DNA of 64,000 nucleotides from Dryococelus australis. Taxonomy: Eukaryota; Arthropoda; Insecta; Phasmatodea; Phasmatidae. The stretch is taken from positions 64,808,590-64,872,589 of the forward strand of contig CM057002.1 of assembly GCA_029891345.1 (NCBI GenBank). The letters are read 5' to 3'. The position numbers and the translations under genes are program-made. Below are positions 22,617 through 36,600 of this stretch, piece after piece. The stretch's first letter is position 1; each line of letters starts with the position of its first letter. The notes beneath the pieces were generated by a model, which worked only from the letters and a program-made list of their open reading frames with translations, was not told the origin of the DNA and did not search any database.

Positions 22617-24127
22617 CCACGTCGTGCTTAATACGTACATTTACATAACTCCATGCTGATAAATGTGCTCTAGTTTGTAGTACAAGCTGGATGGCTTTGG
22701 CACCAAACATAGGCTTCGAGTTCCATAAATCTACAAATAAGCATGCAACACTAACCAAATATGAATCTGCTACGTACACTTTTTAAAAGCAAATAACTGG
22801 TTTTATACATAGGCGTTATTTAATAAGCAATTTGACATACCGTGTTTGGAAATTGTTGTAAATCGCTTAAATAATCTGAAATTGTATGTATTTATTTCGT
22901 CCAGCGATAACAGTTTTTTTGTACGTTCTACAAATATTTACTAATATTTACATTTACTGAAGAAAAATGTTGAGTTTACTATTCAATATAAACATTTTTA
23001 ATCATAATTCACACAGAATGCGATGATATTATAGCATTTTGCGATAAGTGTTTTGAGAGGTAAATCTGAAGACTTGCAACTCTACAAATATAACTTGACA
23101 CCCACGAAGAGAAAAGAAATTTAAAATTTTATTTTCTAAGGAATTTTTTTTCGGAAAATGTAAACTTAACATATTTTATTACAATGTAGGAAAAATTAAT
23201 CAGTTTTAAATTATTTCTCAAGCAGGTGGATTCGCAATGATCGCTTATAATTCATTTAAAGACGTTAGTTATCGTAATTTTATAATTCAACAAACTCGAT
23301 GTTGATTTCGTACGACCGTTCCGTTTCTAACGGACGACTTACACATCAATTTAAAGCACTTGAAATTGACATGTATTTTTGTTTGTGACTCAGTCGACAG
23401 CACGTGTAAAAAATGCGTTATCACACTAAAAATTAATTTAAATAATAATTTAAGTATTATATATTCGACTCTCAACTAAAATGTATTAAGAAAAACTGAA
23501 AGGAAACTTAAAACGGGAATTCCAATGGGTCTAGCAGAACGAACATATGACGGCTGAAGTAGAAACCCTACCTAGGTGGACAACTTAAATAATTGAATTC
23601 TTGGTTAAAATATGTCGAGACCGGTGTAATTGAAAAGTATTTTCTGCAGACGACGTTTCTTCTCGGGGAAAAAAAAAAAAAAAAAAAAAAACCGATAATT
23701 AGAGATATGAACTGTACGCTCCTTCGATTTGTAAACTTACACCATAACTTCAGCTTCCGGTCTCCAAATAACGCTTACAAAATACAGTTGGCCCCAACCG
23801 CTGGTAACATGTAACATTAGTAACGAGGAAAGTGCGCGAGTCTAGCGAACTTTCCTCGAAATGCCACGCTCACTGCCAGCTCACCGCCCGTTCTCAACTC
23901 CACTTTCCCACGGGCGACCCGCAATAGCTTTTCCCGTGTCCAGCTCAGTCCGTTTGGAGATAAAGCCGAGCGCATTTTCAGCACAGTATTTGGCTTTTCA
24001 AACCGGGTTTCTCTTCTCGCCTGCGGTACGTTCATTACTGTAGCAGAGTTTGTTTTACACAAGTCACGTTAAACTCTACGGGGGAGTATGTCGGTACTTC
24101 CTGTCCTAGGCAAACCCCAGCAAGCAA
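22617..24127. other. Unrecognised sequence
   Basis: AT-rich until about 23800, with a ~24-nt A run at 23669-23692. A moderately GC-rich patch follows at 23820-24060. No motif recognised. Confidence 0.4.
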
Positions 24128-24316
24128 ACCTCTCGTGGCGCAGTCGGTTGGTGCGCCTCCGATCTGGGGTGCGGGAGGCTCTGGGGTCGAATCCCGGGAA
24201 AGCACTGGTGTTAATTTAAGTTAGGTAATAAGTTGGTCTACAAGCCGCCCCCTGCTAAGCTTTCAAGCATAAAACCGGGGGACGTTACAAAGCCCTATTA
24301 CAATACAATACAGTTT
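24128..24316 (+). mobile_element. Second SINE type with tRNA head and ACAAT tail
   Basis: CTCGTGGCGCAGTCGGTTGG is a good box A region and GGGTCGAATCCCGGG a good box B, with the usual spacing and an anticodon-stem-like CCTCC...GGAGG. A non-tRNA body of about 100 bp follows, then a short tail (TACAATACAATACAG). The body (AAGTTGGTCTACAAGCCGCC) is unlike family S, so this is a separate SINE family. Only one copy is present. Confidence 0.65.
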
Positions 24317-24546
24317 TAATTTATAAAAGGCGGAGCATAACTCGGCAGTTAAACCAACCATTTAATTAAAAAAAGATCCTTTACTTCTCGTTCGCATGTA
24401 AAAGTTACACTTTAAGTTACTTTATATTCAGTTCAACTCTCAGACCAAGCTATATGAATACAATGAGATGTGCAACGAAATCCGTTCAACTCTATAAATT
24501 ATGCAATACAATTTATCTTTACGTTCAGCTTACCGCGGCTTCTTAA

Positions 24547-24904
24547 GGGGAATGGTGCACGCAAACCGTATATTTATTTAATTTTTATCATAACTTGTAA
24601 TACAGCGGATTTTCCAAAATTTTTCGCTCCACAAGACGTAAATAACAATTTTGAGCACCTTACTACATTGTTACAAATTCACTGTGTTTGTTATTCTCGA
24701 AACACTAATTGAATATAAAACAAAAATTCTTTCTTTTCTTCCATCAGAGCTCCGAGAACAATGGAGGCAGTGAATATTTAACAACACAAAAAGGTGTTGA
24801 AAATTATTATTTGCGTTTTGTCGAGTAAAATATTTTGAGAAACCCTTTGGCAAACGACTTATATCGAAAATCGCGTAAACAGACTGCTTTCATGCACCAT
24901 TCCC
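24547..24904. mobile_element. TTAA-flanked foldback element K
   Basis: Perfect TTAA duplications at 24543-24546 and 24905-24908. Termini GGGGAATGGTGCA / TGCACCATTCCCC are perfect, and inverted similarity continues inward for about 170 bp, leaving almost no unique centre. Inner matched words include AAATAACAATTTT against AAATTATTATTT. It has piggyBac-type target preference and no coding capacity. Confidence 0.8.
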
Positions 24905-24908
24905 CTTA

Positions 24909-27199
24909 AACTTCAAGACTCCTAGCACCTTCTCACGCTCAAACTAGGGTTTTCACTGAACAATGAATTTGTTAAGCCGATGCCGCTCGACGGACGCACG
25001 AGACTTCCGCCAAAACTCGGCTTTGTGGACCGGCGCAGCTCGCCGGTGCGGTGACCTGGTGACCTACAAGGTGGGGGGGGGGCAACCATGTGATACCTTC
25101 ACTTTTATACGCACCGCTGGCCTACTGTCTTTCTGCCGGCTCCTTGTTTAATTATCGTCTCCAGAACATTGCGCCTCGGCTGGTCCCCTCGAGGCTTCAG
25201 CGCCGCCTCGTTACAATATGCTAGGGAACCCAACTCATCATGTCTGCAGAACCACTGAGTAATGATATTCGCTAGAGCGGCCATGGGTTAGGGAAAAGTC
25301 TGAACAGTTTTTTTTTATGACATCTTGTGATGATTCAGAGGAGCGCTAGTGTTCTCGACTACGAGTCAGCAGACAGCAGACGACGCAGCGGTCAAAATAC
25401 CTCGCCACCCGTGCGGTGTTGCCAGTTCCGCAACCTTCGAAAGCAGGTCATAGCCCTGGCCTCGGCTCATCCACATGTTCGTTCATGTTCTGCTAAAGTC
25501 GAGCCTGTCTCACAAGAGTTATGAGTTTTCGTTGCAGCTGTGAATACCCAACTCATGATTTACTAGTGGCGACCTCGGAATATGTTTCTTTTCTGTGGTA
25601 GAATTTTATGTATTTGCTGAAATTTGCAGCGATACCAACTACTACATGATTTTAGTTAGGCTAATTCTGTGGATACGAGTAGACACTGTTATCACTTACA
25701 ATTAAAAATTTGATATGAATCTGGTAACATATCGTACATCATAGTAGCATTTTCCTTCCATACTTATGTGAAAATAAATTGATAGAAAATGATTGTTCAC
25801 TAGTCGAGAAATACCTCTATGTTAGACGCGCGAAGGTCTACAATGTGACTCAGTGTTTACGGTTTGGGGCTGTGATCTATTACAAAGGTGACTATTTATA
25901 CAAAAAAAACCAGTACGTTAAATTTGTGATTCAAGTGCCACCAAGGTTGTGTCCGAACCTAAGAATGCGCTGTTGTATATGAACATATTCCACTCGGCTC
26001 GATACTTGATGCATTCCGACAGGCATATTTATTTGTATCCGTTCCAGCAACTAGTTAGCTGATAATATTCTGAAAAAGTATTCCGATGTAAAACAAATAC
26101 TGAATCTGTTCTGGGACGTTGGCGCATAGATGCAAATTATCAACCCATTAGCAGCTGGCACACGACAATGAAAGAATTGCTATTAATCAATCACAGACTC
26201 ATTAAAGATTAAAGAGTATACACTGTAGACAACTTTTCTCAGTTGCTTTTTTCAAAAGTTAATGCCTCTATACCACTCTTTAGAAAGATAAACAGAAGGA
26301 GTAACGATTATGAACTAATTTGAAATGGCTTTTCTAAATAGTAGCCAATGGGCTGCAAGGGCGCGAGACGTACACACATTCGTTTCCCCGTGTTTGTGAG
26401 TATGTTGTGTAGAATATTTTCGTACGTAGACGGATGCAAACGCTGTGTGGGTGGGGCGTGCATCTCATTAAGCAGAACAACTTATCCATATTGCCGGAAA
26501 AGGACATTGATCACGTATGAGGCTCAACTGTAACATATGTTTTTTTTAATGACAATATAATTTTCGTCTCTGTAAGAACCATGTTTACAATAATGATGTG
26601 CATTAATGGTAATTCTCTTAAAAGCTGGTAGCTTTGTGTGTTTACAGTTACACGAGTGTAACACAGCACACCATTTTATATTCTGCACTGAAACCTCGAA
26701 CTCATAACAGTGCGAAAAACGTTGACACTGAAGTTATTATCAGTAATGTTAACACTACCAAACGCATGAAAACTAGACATAACAAAGAGGGTCGAAATAT
26801 TCTACTTCAGATTACATTACAAAATATAACTATTTCTATACTAAATATCGGTTGCATGCAATAACTCGGTGCCAATCGGTAATAGTTAAGCTAAATTTAC
26901 AATAAAAACATTATGCTTTAAGAACTATGCAGTAAGCTCTTATCTGTCATACGGAAAAAGTCTTCTGTATTTGCAGTTTCCAAAATTGTTTTAATTCTCA
27001 TTTCTAGCCAATGGAAACAAGGTCTGATATCCCTATCTTTGTTCCTACCCTAACTTTATAAGTCACAACCATATTTCAGCAGATCATACTTCAGAGCTGA
27101 CATTTTCTATCAGAGAGGCTTAGTTTTGTGAACACATATAATAGTTAACAAGTGCACACAAACGAAGTTTTAATATTACTCATACTTAGATTATTGTAT
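24909..27199. other. Unrecognised sequence
   Basis: About 2.3 kb with no recognised element. A G tract at 25072-25081. Short frames only. Confidence 0.4.
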
Positions 27200-27364
27200 C
27201 GACTTGGAGGATGCTAGACAATTCTAGGCTCGACTTAGAGGATGCTCTGCAGTCTTTGGTTCGACTTGAAGTGTGCTAGACAGTCCTAGGCTCGTCTTGG
27301 AAGATGCTAGGCAGTCCTTGGTTCGACTTGGAGTGTGCTAGACAGTCTTAGGCTCGTCTTGGAG
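27200..27364. repeat. 31-bp tandem array, 5.3 copies, with 62-bp higher order
   Basis: Units start at 27200, 27231, 27262, 27293 and 27324, each beginning CG(A/T)CTT(G/A)(G/A)A. Odd units end TAGGCT and even units end TGGTT. The array therefore has a two-unit (62-bp) higher-order period. A partial sixth unit ends at 27364. Confidence 0.85.
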
Positions 27365-30300
27365 CCGCCAACAACACATGTGCTGTATTCTGAGTGGTCA
27401 TCGCCTCACAAGTTTATTTTAAAATATAAAATATAACTATTTCTTTCAACGCCTAAGAAAATCCCAACACCGCACACGATCTGCTACGTTCCATCGGAAA
27501 ACAACACATGAGATAACATACTTTCGTTTCTTTTGCACACGTCTTAAAGCATAAATTAACGCTTATAATATATATTGTAGTAAACCAAGCTTTATTTCGC
27601 AGCTTACACTAAATTAAAATGCGAATGTGCGTTTAAACACAGTCGAATCAAATAATTCCTCTGTTCAGAGTGTACAGTTGTTACCAAGAAGGACAAAAAT
27701 TATTTGTAAATATCTTCACTGTGACAAAATTATTTCAGTATTCTGGAATGTTTGTCGTCTCCTAGCCTAGAAACGGATAGCGATAATTTACAACCAATAT
27801 GTAACTATTTAAATTATTTGTGACAGTAGGTCATCCTTGTGTGTTAACTTTGTGGCGTATTCACAATATTATAACTTACGTTTCCTAAAAGTAGTAATGT
27901 TCTCAGAGCCCCGTAATATGTTGAATGAATAAATACGTTTTTCGGTCACTAACACTCATTTTGTTTGCCGATTATACTTTACTAACGAAACATATTTTAT
28001 AGCATGTTAGTTCATCTTCATAACAATAAGTTTTAATTCATAAAGCAAATTTAGTTTCGATTCTTTCATCATGGGTATTTTTTCATCTTTACAGGCATTA
28101 CCCTACCACTTAAGAATGTGTTCATTAATTTTAATAAGTAAGTACGACTTCCTATATTATAAAGGATTGTATAAAGTTTCCAGTGCCTAAATTCTCTGAG
28201 AGGCGTGAATCAAGCCGGCCTTACACGATACCAAATATCTGCTACCTTCTGTTATACCCATGGGCACAACAGATGGCATAGACGTTTCTATAGCAGAAAA
28301 GAAGAAAGAATTTATCAGTTCATACCCTCACGTTAACTAAAGTGATAATAGAAAAATGTAAATGGCAGTCAAAACAACTCGCAGTGGGTAGGGACACAAA
28401 TACAACCAAATGTTATATGTAGTCGCTTGTGGTGTATTCAAATGTACGAAGATGGTTTCTTTCCCCTGAAAACTGCATCTATTTATGTTTATAACTACGA
28501 GTACCTACTATTAAGGTACGGAAAATGAGATGAGCAACGGCATTGTTTGTGTGTGGAAAACATGGTACTGTATTCAAATGTATGTAGGCCCTACGACGGA
28601 CATTTACACCAATCATTAAAAAAATTAACAAATTGTTTAAACATTGGCGTGGCCAGGAGGGGGGTGTGATTTCATATTACTATTTTTGAACAAAATACAA
28701 AAGCTGTAATATTAAAAATTAATAGTTAAAACAATTATTTGTAACTAATGGGCTAATATACATATATGGAAGCACAAAATACTATATAAACACCCTTCAT
28801 GTTCAAGGAGGATCACACGTTTCTTATACTAAAATGTAATTCATCTTGTCATTTTTATTTTCAAATTTTATTTTTGAATATTTTATTTTTAATACAGGGG
28901 AGTAGGAATATGTCCTGATATGGCCCCCCCCCCCCGGGTAACTGCCTGTATTTACATACGTATATATAATGAGCAATAATAATAATCAGTCATGTACTTC
29001 ACGTAATTTAAAAAGCTTTTACGGTTAGAAGACCAAAAGAAGGCAAAACTCTCACAAGGTCTACATTGTGCTTGTTAATATTACTCACGCTATACAGCTC
29101 AAATCCTCTACTTTAGAAACCAATCGATTTGATTAGCAAACAACCACAGCTAGTTGATTTAATCGTGCTGTTACTTACGTATTGTTGCTTTTACACGGAG
29201 TTATTCTGGAAAGTGAACTTCTTCTAACATTAACATACGTTATAAACAGCAATAGAGTATCACACAAAAAAAGCTTTCGGTACACGACGGAAATTTAAAC
29301 TCAAAAACTTAAAATTACCCACTTTTTTGTTATGCTTGTTTGTTGTTGTAGTTGTTGACGTTGACGAGCTCAAGTGACACCGACTTGCTGACGAATTCTC
29401 AGTGCGACAAGCGAACCGAAAATCTGTCACGGAGGCACCAGGACGCGAACCCACGACCCCCCCGACTAATGCAGGCCACCCTACCCGTGAGTTATGTGGG
29501 GCAGGGCTGGAACTGTTCTTTTAGCACGATTTGTGCTTAAGATAATCGTTCAATTCAATCCTTAGAAATAAAACTCTTTCGCCCTTTCTTTAGATTCTAT
29601 TTTATTCTATTCGTGTAGCTGGTTCTCACCATGAGACAACTTACAAACCAATCAATAATATTTTACATCTAACAATCGCGTGCACATGATTTTGGCTTAA
29701 CTGGAGTTCTATCTCGAGAACTTATAATCCTATTGTAACTTATAAGCAATCACTTCGATGGAGGTTGCCTCACAAAGTAGTAACTGGGTTTGTACAGATA
29801 CGTATGTTGTAAATCCTTGTATAATACAAGTCCTTGTATAATTACCGAATTAAGTTGATTCACAAAGTAATGTTTTGTAAATCTACAGCATTTGTTCAGT
29901 GTTTGTATTAAGAACCAAAGCAATTTGCGTGGTTACAAATGCACAGTAAACAGCTGATAACATTGTGTGCGCCATTCATCACTTCCGAGAATAGCCTACC
30001 TGGCCCAAGAAGCGTTGCATTTTTAAACCGCATAACCTTCCGAAGAATGCCGTTGCTGTGGCTAACATCAACAGAGCGGCAAATTCGATTATGACTAAGA
30101 TAAATACGTTTGTAGATCTTAATTTCGTAATGTCTGAAGTGTTTTGAATTTCGTCGTAAAGTTGTATTTACAGTGGATTCGGGACTTAAATTTTTGATAA
30201 ATTATTACAACGTTGGCAATAATGGATTCCAACTAACGACTATCATACTTGCACAGAAAAATAAGCATAACATGTTGGAAGGTACTGAAATGAAATGCTG

Positions 30301-32181
30301 TGAGAACACTCTTAACTTGAAACAGTGAGATCAGAGCCAAATCAGTGAGAACAGTGAATATTGCACAAGTGATAATCAGTGCTAGATAAGTTATTAATGT
30401 GGTGGCTGCATTACAGTGATTTATTTGCAACTAGATTTCCTGTGCTACTTCGAACGCATGAGATTTAGGATCTATAAAAATTCACCTGTCGAGAGATAAA
30501 AAGTGTTTGTATCATTTAAAAAGAGTGTGACTCTTTTTTAGCAATCCTCTGTTATGTGCTCAATTAATAAATTTTCCAATAATATCATTCACTTTATTTC
30601 CTGACTCTGCAGTCAGGAAATACGACATAGGTGGAAGGAACTAAAAATCGGTTTGCAGGTCTCTTCATAAGCAACGCACTTCTGCTGTTCATTGACATTC
30701 CTTCGTTGGATATCTTGAAGGACACTATTAAGAAGTTGAATATTACAAACATATATTTATAAACGTTTTGAGAAATCTACTCCAGCTAAGGTAGTGTGGA
30801 CATATATTTCTCGGTTCTCCTAAACAAAACTTAGCTCGTCTATAGTTATATTGTTTCTTTACGTTTTATATTGATATTATAGAAAACTTAATCACATCGA
30901 AAGTATATTTCTTTTAATATTTTTGAGAATATTTTTTAAAATCACTGTTGACTGTTTATTCTCCTAATGAAAGAATATTTAATATGAACGTAGTCATCTC
31001 GAATCTCAGTTGTTTTAGAGCTACTCGATAGAGTTTAAACGTGTTGTATCATATGTACACTAATAAGATAACAATAATAGGAAACACAGAAACCAGTATT
31101 TTTGTTTGTCATGTAGTAGGCGAAAGTCTTGACTAATTTGTGGTAATTATCAATGCAAAAGTTTACGATTTCTAAATTTATTTTAAAAAATTAACCATAT
31201 TTCAATGCAAGCCTCTTCACTACTTTATTTGAATGACTCTTATTAGATACCAGTATCAGATCCTTTCTTCAAACATTCGACAAATTGGTTAATGGCATTC
31301 TGTAATACAGTCGTCCTAAAAATGCTCTACAGAAAATAACACTATTTCTGCATTTTTGGGTGCATATTTGTACAGTAATAGACTAACCGTTTAACCAGCC
31401 ACGTCCAGTGTACATAAATTGCATACATAATATGCATAAGGTTATTTGTGGCCGTTGATCGACACTGCGAGTGTCAATGTCCAATGACCTTCATGTGGTC
31501 TGCTGATTCGTAAACCACCGTAATATTGGTCTAAGCTATGAAGAGTTCATATTACCATAGTCAATCACATTGCTTACAACTCAATGGATGTAATAACGAA
31601 ACAAGAGCTCTGTCGGGTTAAGTAGAGCCCGCATAATTTTTTTTCAACACCTGTAACTATAATATAATGTGGGTATGAAAGAGTTTACAAAGTAAATTAT
31701 TGGGCACGTATATATAACGTATTTAGGGATTTCATATTTTCCCGGTAGAGTTTGGCGAGAGGCTAGACATCATAAAATACACGTTTCGTTTACTCCTCGA
31801 ACCTGACATCCTTCGAGGCAAACAAGAAAATTATTTCTGACTAAAGTGTCGTAAATAGACAATTATTTGATTATAATATCAGACATTGTAGAGTTACTGA
31901 TTGTAACGCGAAACATCCGTTAATTCATTCAGAAGCCATAACGACTTTGGGACGTTTCGATCACTTTTGAAACTGGACCGTTTTATGTAAATACATTCTC
32001 TAGGGGACAATGAGCTGATAATATTAATGCAAACAAAACAGCACAGAAGCATAAAAAAAACTGACGGAGAACAAAAAGGACTGTTAATCAGGAATTTCAG
32101 CGATTGTGTAACGTAGCAAACAGGCCACTAAATTCACGAATTTTTAGTAGCGGATGGGCTGTCATGCGTGAATATTATTCA
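27365..32181. other. Long AT-rich stretch without recognised elements
   Basis: About 4.8 kb in which I recognise no MITE, SINE or coding motif. A C run lies at 28923-28934. A weak minus-strand box-B-like GTGGGTTCGCGTCCTGG lies at 29440-29456. It is comparatively repeat-poor for this window; it could be intron or ancient decayed repeat. Confidence 0.45.
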
Positions 32182-32597
32182 AAGGATGTTCACGATAGTG
32201 GGCAATTTTGAAATCAACTTTGGAAAAAGTCCCTGCCCTTGATTGTATATACTTTAACAGGTGCACTGAGTGACGTGTACCTGGTAAAGTTGGTAACGGT
32301 GAATGGGAAATAGTTCCATACCATAACGTCAAAAAAAAGTGTTAGGTAACCATCTCTGAAAATTTAAATTGTTTCTTTCGCTTCCTGTTTATTAATTCAT
32401 CGAATTGTAAAGATTAGCAGACCTGTAAAATATCTACGTTTATAAACATTTCAAATTTTCACTTGACCGACTCTTGAATAAAGTGATGAGGCCCATGGCA
32501 ATGTTAATGTTACGTAAGGCGGAAGAATACACAACGTGCCTACAAGTCGATCTTAAGCCGGGCTTTCAAAAGTGCTCATTTTACCGTGAACAGTCTA
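32182..32597. mobile_element. MITE family A
   Basis: Left AAGGATGTTCACGATAGTGG, right TTTTACCGTGAACAGTCTA. The body carries GTAAAGTTGGTAACG, GTTAGGTAACCATCTCTG and GGCGGAAGAATACACAACGT. Confidence 0.8.
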
Positions 32598-33047
32598 TGC
32601 CCGTTTAACTTACAGCGTGTAGAAGACTGGAACAAGAATGGACTGGGAAATACAGCTGTACGCCAGATTTTAACTAGGTTATTCTTCGTCCCACTGTGAT
32701 GTTAGACGCAAACATACTACTCAAGTTGAGACGTCGCGATGGCAATCGTCATCAGTAGTTCTCATAACGACCGTCGGCGCTCGCCTCTTCGAGGCATTCT
32801 CCTTGAAAACTCGGTACGCGTTTCCCTTCCCCTTTCTTTTCCCCCACCCTCTTTTCCCTCCTGCGTGAGTCACTGGTTTTAATTTTAAGGGGGACGGAGC
32901 GAGTTGTAGGTCCTCGGTCTGTACTTCCCCCGCGCTGAGAGGCTTAGCCTCAATGATGATAAATCGGCGGAGTTGTAAGGTAAGCTCTCCCGACTGCTGG
33001 TCATTCTCTTCCACCTACTACTTGGGGCGACTTCACTGACTGACCAG
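32598..33047. other. Unrecognised sequence, moderately GC-rich
   Basis: A 97-codon minus-strand frame (32721-33014) with motif KRGWGKRKGKGN and a serine-rich overlapping frame give no recognisable protein family. No repeat end seen. Confidence 0.35.
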
Positions 33048-33610
33048 CACCGTAAAACATATTTGAGGTGAAATTCCCTCACATGTAGGGGAAGTTAATT
33101 ACAACTACATTTAAGGTAAAATTACCTCTTAAATGTAAAGTAAATTGACATAACAAGTAAAGTAATATTCCCTAATCATACGGAAAATGTACTTGCCAAA
33201 AGTGGGTGAAAATCCCATACAAGTAAGGGAACATCAACTATATTATATAATAGCTAACCTTATATTTAAAAATATCCCGGAATATTATATTTCTTCTTTT
33301 TATTAGTCTACATATCTCCTGTAATGTTGGACAGCTTGTATGACTACAATTCAAATTTAATTATAACGTAAAAATATATAAAATACAATTACCAAACAGG
33401 TACGAATATACAAGGAGCTCCACATGTCGTAAGGTAATTTTCCCATCCATGTATGGGATTTTCCATTACCATGTACGTGAATTTTACTCCGGAATGCGGT
33501 GATTTTATCTTACCCGTAAGGAAAACTGTGTTTCCCACACAAGTTTGAAAATATTACCTTTACACTTGTCAGGTAATTTTACCATTTTTTTTTTTTTTTT
33601 TTTTACAGTG
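33048..33610. mobile_element. Family D long-TIR element, copy 2
   Basis: Starts CACCGTAAAA and ends TTTTACAGTG, with AG on both sides as a possible 2-bp duplication. It shares ordered blocks with 2196-2832: AAATTCCC, CATAACAAGTAA, CATACGGAAAA, AACTATATTATATAA and TTTCCCACACAAGTTTG. Unlike copy 1, the middle lacks a clear tRNA-like segment. An 18-nt T tract precedes the right end. Confidence 0.75.
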
Positions 33611-36600
33611 AGCAGCGTGATATTTGACGGCGATTGATACTGAATGAAGGCGCTTCGCACTTGGGGCGATTTAACTTGGTCGGCAATTAATTATTTTGAA
33701 ATCGTGTAAATACCATTGTAACTTAGCGAGCCGGAGAGGGAGGAGAATCGGTGAGTTTTAGACGTCAATAATTCATTAAAGTAAGGGCGTTTAAGATTGT
33801 CATTGGGTGTTTGCATTTCGTAGAGAGTGCTTAATTTGCGTGGGCGTGCGGTCGTAGTGTATTGTCAAAATTATGTTTTAGACAGTACGTCAAAAGGTGC
33901 ATTTTGGTTTAAATTCTTTAGCTAGTTTGCTGCGTTGAGTAAAGTTTGTCATGTAAGTAAGTTTGTACCGCCCACATTTGACCTTGACCGGGCTAGCTTA
34001 TGTTTACCGTCGCCACGACTTCTGCAACTCATGGATTTGTTTTATAGCGTGTGCGCATTTTTCGTGTTTTACAGCTGGAAATGCGGAAGGCCTTTAAGAT
34101 TTAGTGACCGGTTTGGCTTCCACCTCATGTCTATTTAATATTCAAATATGTAAAGCAACACTGTGATTATATTAAGTTATTTTTTTTAAGGTAAAAGATG
34201 TGAATACAAGGTGCAGAGAAATGGTTTTGGCGTGTGCTTCCAAGATATAATTGGGTGACCACGAGTGCAGCACGTGGATCGCAATTAATGTGATTACTGC
34301 CATTTTTAACTGCACTTTGCCTTTCAACTGGAAATGAAAAATTACTTGCCCGTTTTAGAGTAATTGTCATATCACGTAAATCCAAGAATTGTCTTGTCTT
34401 GTTAAGTTGAGGAAATACTGGGGTTTCCAGCTAGTGCTGAAGTTACATCAAACTACAATTTGAAGTTTAACGAATTTATGAATCTTACGTCACGTCGATT
34501 GACAAATTGATCTGGTTGTCTACGTTGCGTCAGGTAACTTGTTAAAAACTCATTAATTATTTAAATGTTTATGTTGGGCTGTCATCCACCATTAAAATAT
34601 TGTGTATAGGGGCTAGCGTTAATGTTTTTTCCAGACGTTATGTAACGATTTAAAAATACGTTTTAGAAATGTTAACGTTGCTTTTTCCTCCCATAAATAT
34701 TTTATCAATTATATATTTTTTGTGTGATTTTATGAAATATAATTTTGGTCTTTTCTAGTCACTGTAAAACATTTATGGCACCAGTGTTGAAATGTCACAT
34801 TATCTTGGCAAGAACATTATACAATTTTTTAAATAATTATTTTCAAACTGTGAGTTGTATAAATTTATGGGCATTGTGAGTAAATATGTTAAACCTGTTT
34901 GCGACTTCGAATTTATGCTGGGTAGCACAAAGTGATTTTAATTTAACCAGAGTTCTCGCAAAAGGTTGAGTCAATTAAGAGGAATAAGTTTTTTAATTTA
35001 CGTTTTCATAGCCTGTCATCGAAAGGGTTACAGACCACAAACGCTGGAGAACATTTTTGTGTACATACAAGAGTCGGGTTATTTAATTTTGATTATGAAT
35101 TTAGATGTACAGCTACTGCAAAGCCAACTTTTGCCTGACAAGTAACTACTAAAATAAAATATCTTCTTGTATTTCTTTTAGAGTTAGGTGAATAATAATT
35201 TATGCCGCTTCCAATTTTATTTAACATATATATATATATATTATACATGTTTATATAAACAAATACGTTTAACTTGCACGCCACATTTGCCACAATAAAT
35301 TTTCATATGTGGAATGACCTGAAACGGTTCCATCTTTCGTTCTCCCTGATAACAAACAAATTAAATGTTTTTGTATGTTATACAAACGTTAAGTGGCGTT
35401 AGCTGGCAGTTATGAATTAATACAAGGTCTGGATAGCGTTACTTGAACAATGTAAATTTTAATGAGCTTCAATAAATACATATCGTTCAAAATTAATAAT
35501 TAAATAATTTACTTTGTTATTTTTAATCAACAATGATCAGTGGGAATTTTGTAAATGTATCTTAATAGCACATATTTTCTGGTCAACATATTAGTTTAAA
35601 GCTTTGGCCCATAGGTTATATAATTTCGTTTAAGTGTTGGACGTAATTTTATTACTGACGTTTGGAAAGACTAATCAAATATGAGCTTACCTATTTCGTA
35701 CCAATCGTATGTCACGTGTGTGACTTCATGAAATGAAGCCGATTTAACTGGCGTTTATAATTAGGGATAATTAACTTGCAGGTAATTAATTATTCGTGGT
35801 AACGGGAACAGGGCGATTGTTGTCACATGATTTGTAACATTTCACACGTTTCCCTGCAGTTCTCTACGGTATCATTTAATAAGGTACAATTAACGGTTTA
35901 TTCTCATTAAGCCAGCGCTGCTTTCATTTCCCAGGTTGTGCTAAATTGTACGTTCTCAATTAAAATGATGGTATTGAAGCGAGACATGACATTTGTGCCT
36001 AATAATTGAAAATTGGACAACTAATTTCTATGTCAAAAATTTTTAATTTTATTCCCAAAGCCTTCTCTGCCATTTCCGGACAATTGCCATGCCCTAATTA
36101 GTTCCAAACTAGACACATGTGAGGGTAAAATATTAAATATTATTGCAAGTATTTTATTTGGTACTCATTCCTGAGTGATTTTATTAATCAGCATTAGTTA
36201 AAACAAATGCTATGCTCATTAAGTCCTCGAGGTCCATTCACAAGGAAACATTCGTTTCGAGTTGATCTGACAATTCCCTTACTTATAAAAACGTGACATA
36301 TTCAAATAATGTCTCGCTGTTTTTGTGGTCGACTACTTGGGGAGGTCATATTATTAATAGGTAGTCTATGTCATATCAGAAATAATTTTACACCACATAA
36401 ATAGTTTATTAATGTATAAAACTAAAACAATGATACAGTTGATTGCAAGGTACTGCATGGGTAAAGCCACTTTCATTTGAGGAAAGTAATCAATGCACTT
36501 GAAACGTCAAATCTCAAATAAACATTATACAGTAAATGACGCGTGTTAAGTGTTGTTAGCGCGAAATGTAATATTGGTGACTGAAATGTAGAAAATAAAC

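Noticed and set aside
24128-24200. Functional tRNA gene
   Set aside because: Box A and B are good, but the anticodon arm is irregular and a SINE body and ACAAT tail follow.
32721-33014. 97-codon basic minus-strand protein
   Set aside because: No recognisable domain; the frame depends on biased composition and abuts family D.
33733-33756. Exon with GTGAGT donor site
   Set aside because: No supporting reading frame, acceptor or conserved motif; a GTGAGT match occurs often by chance.
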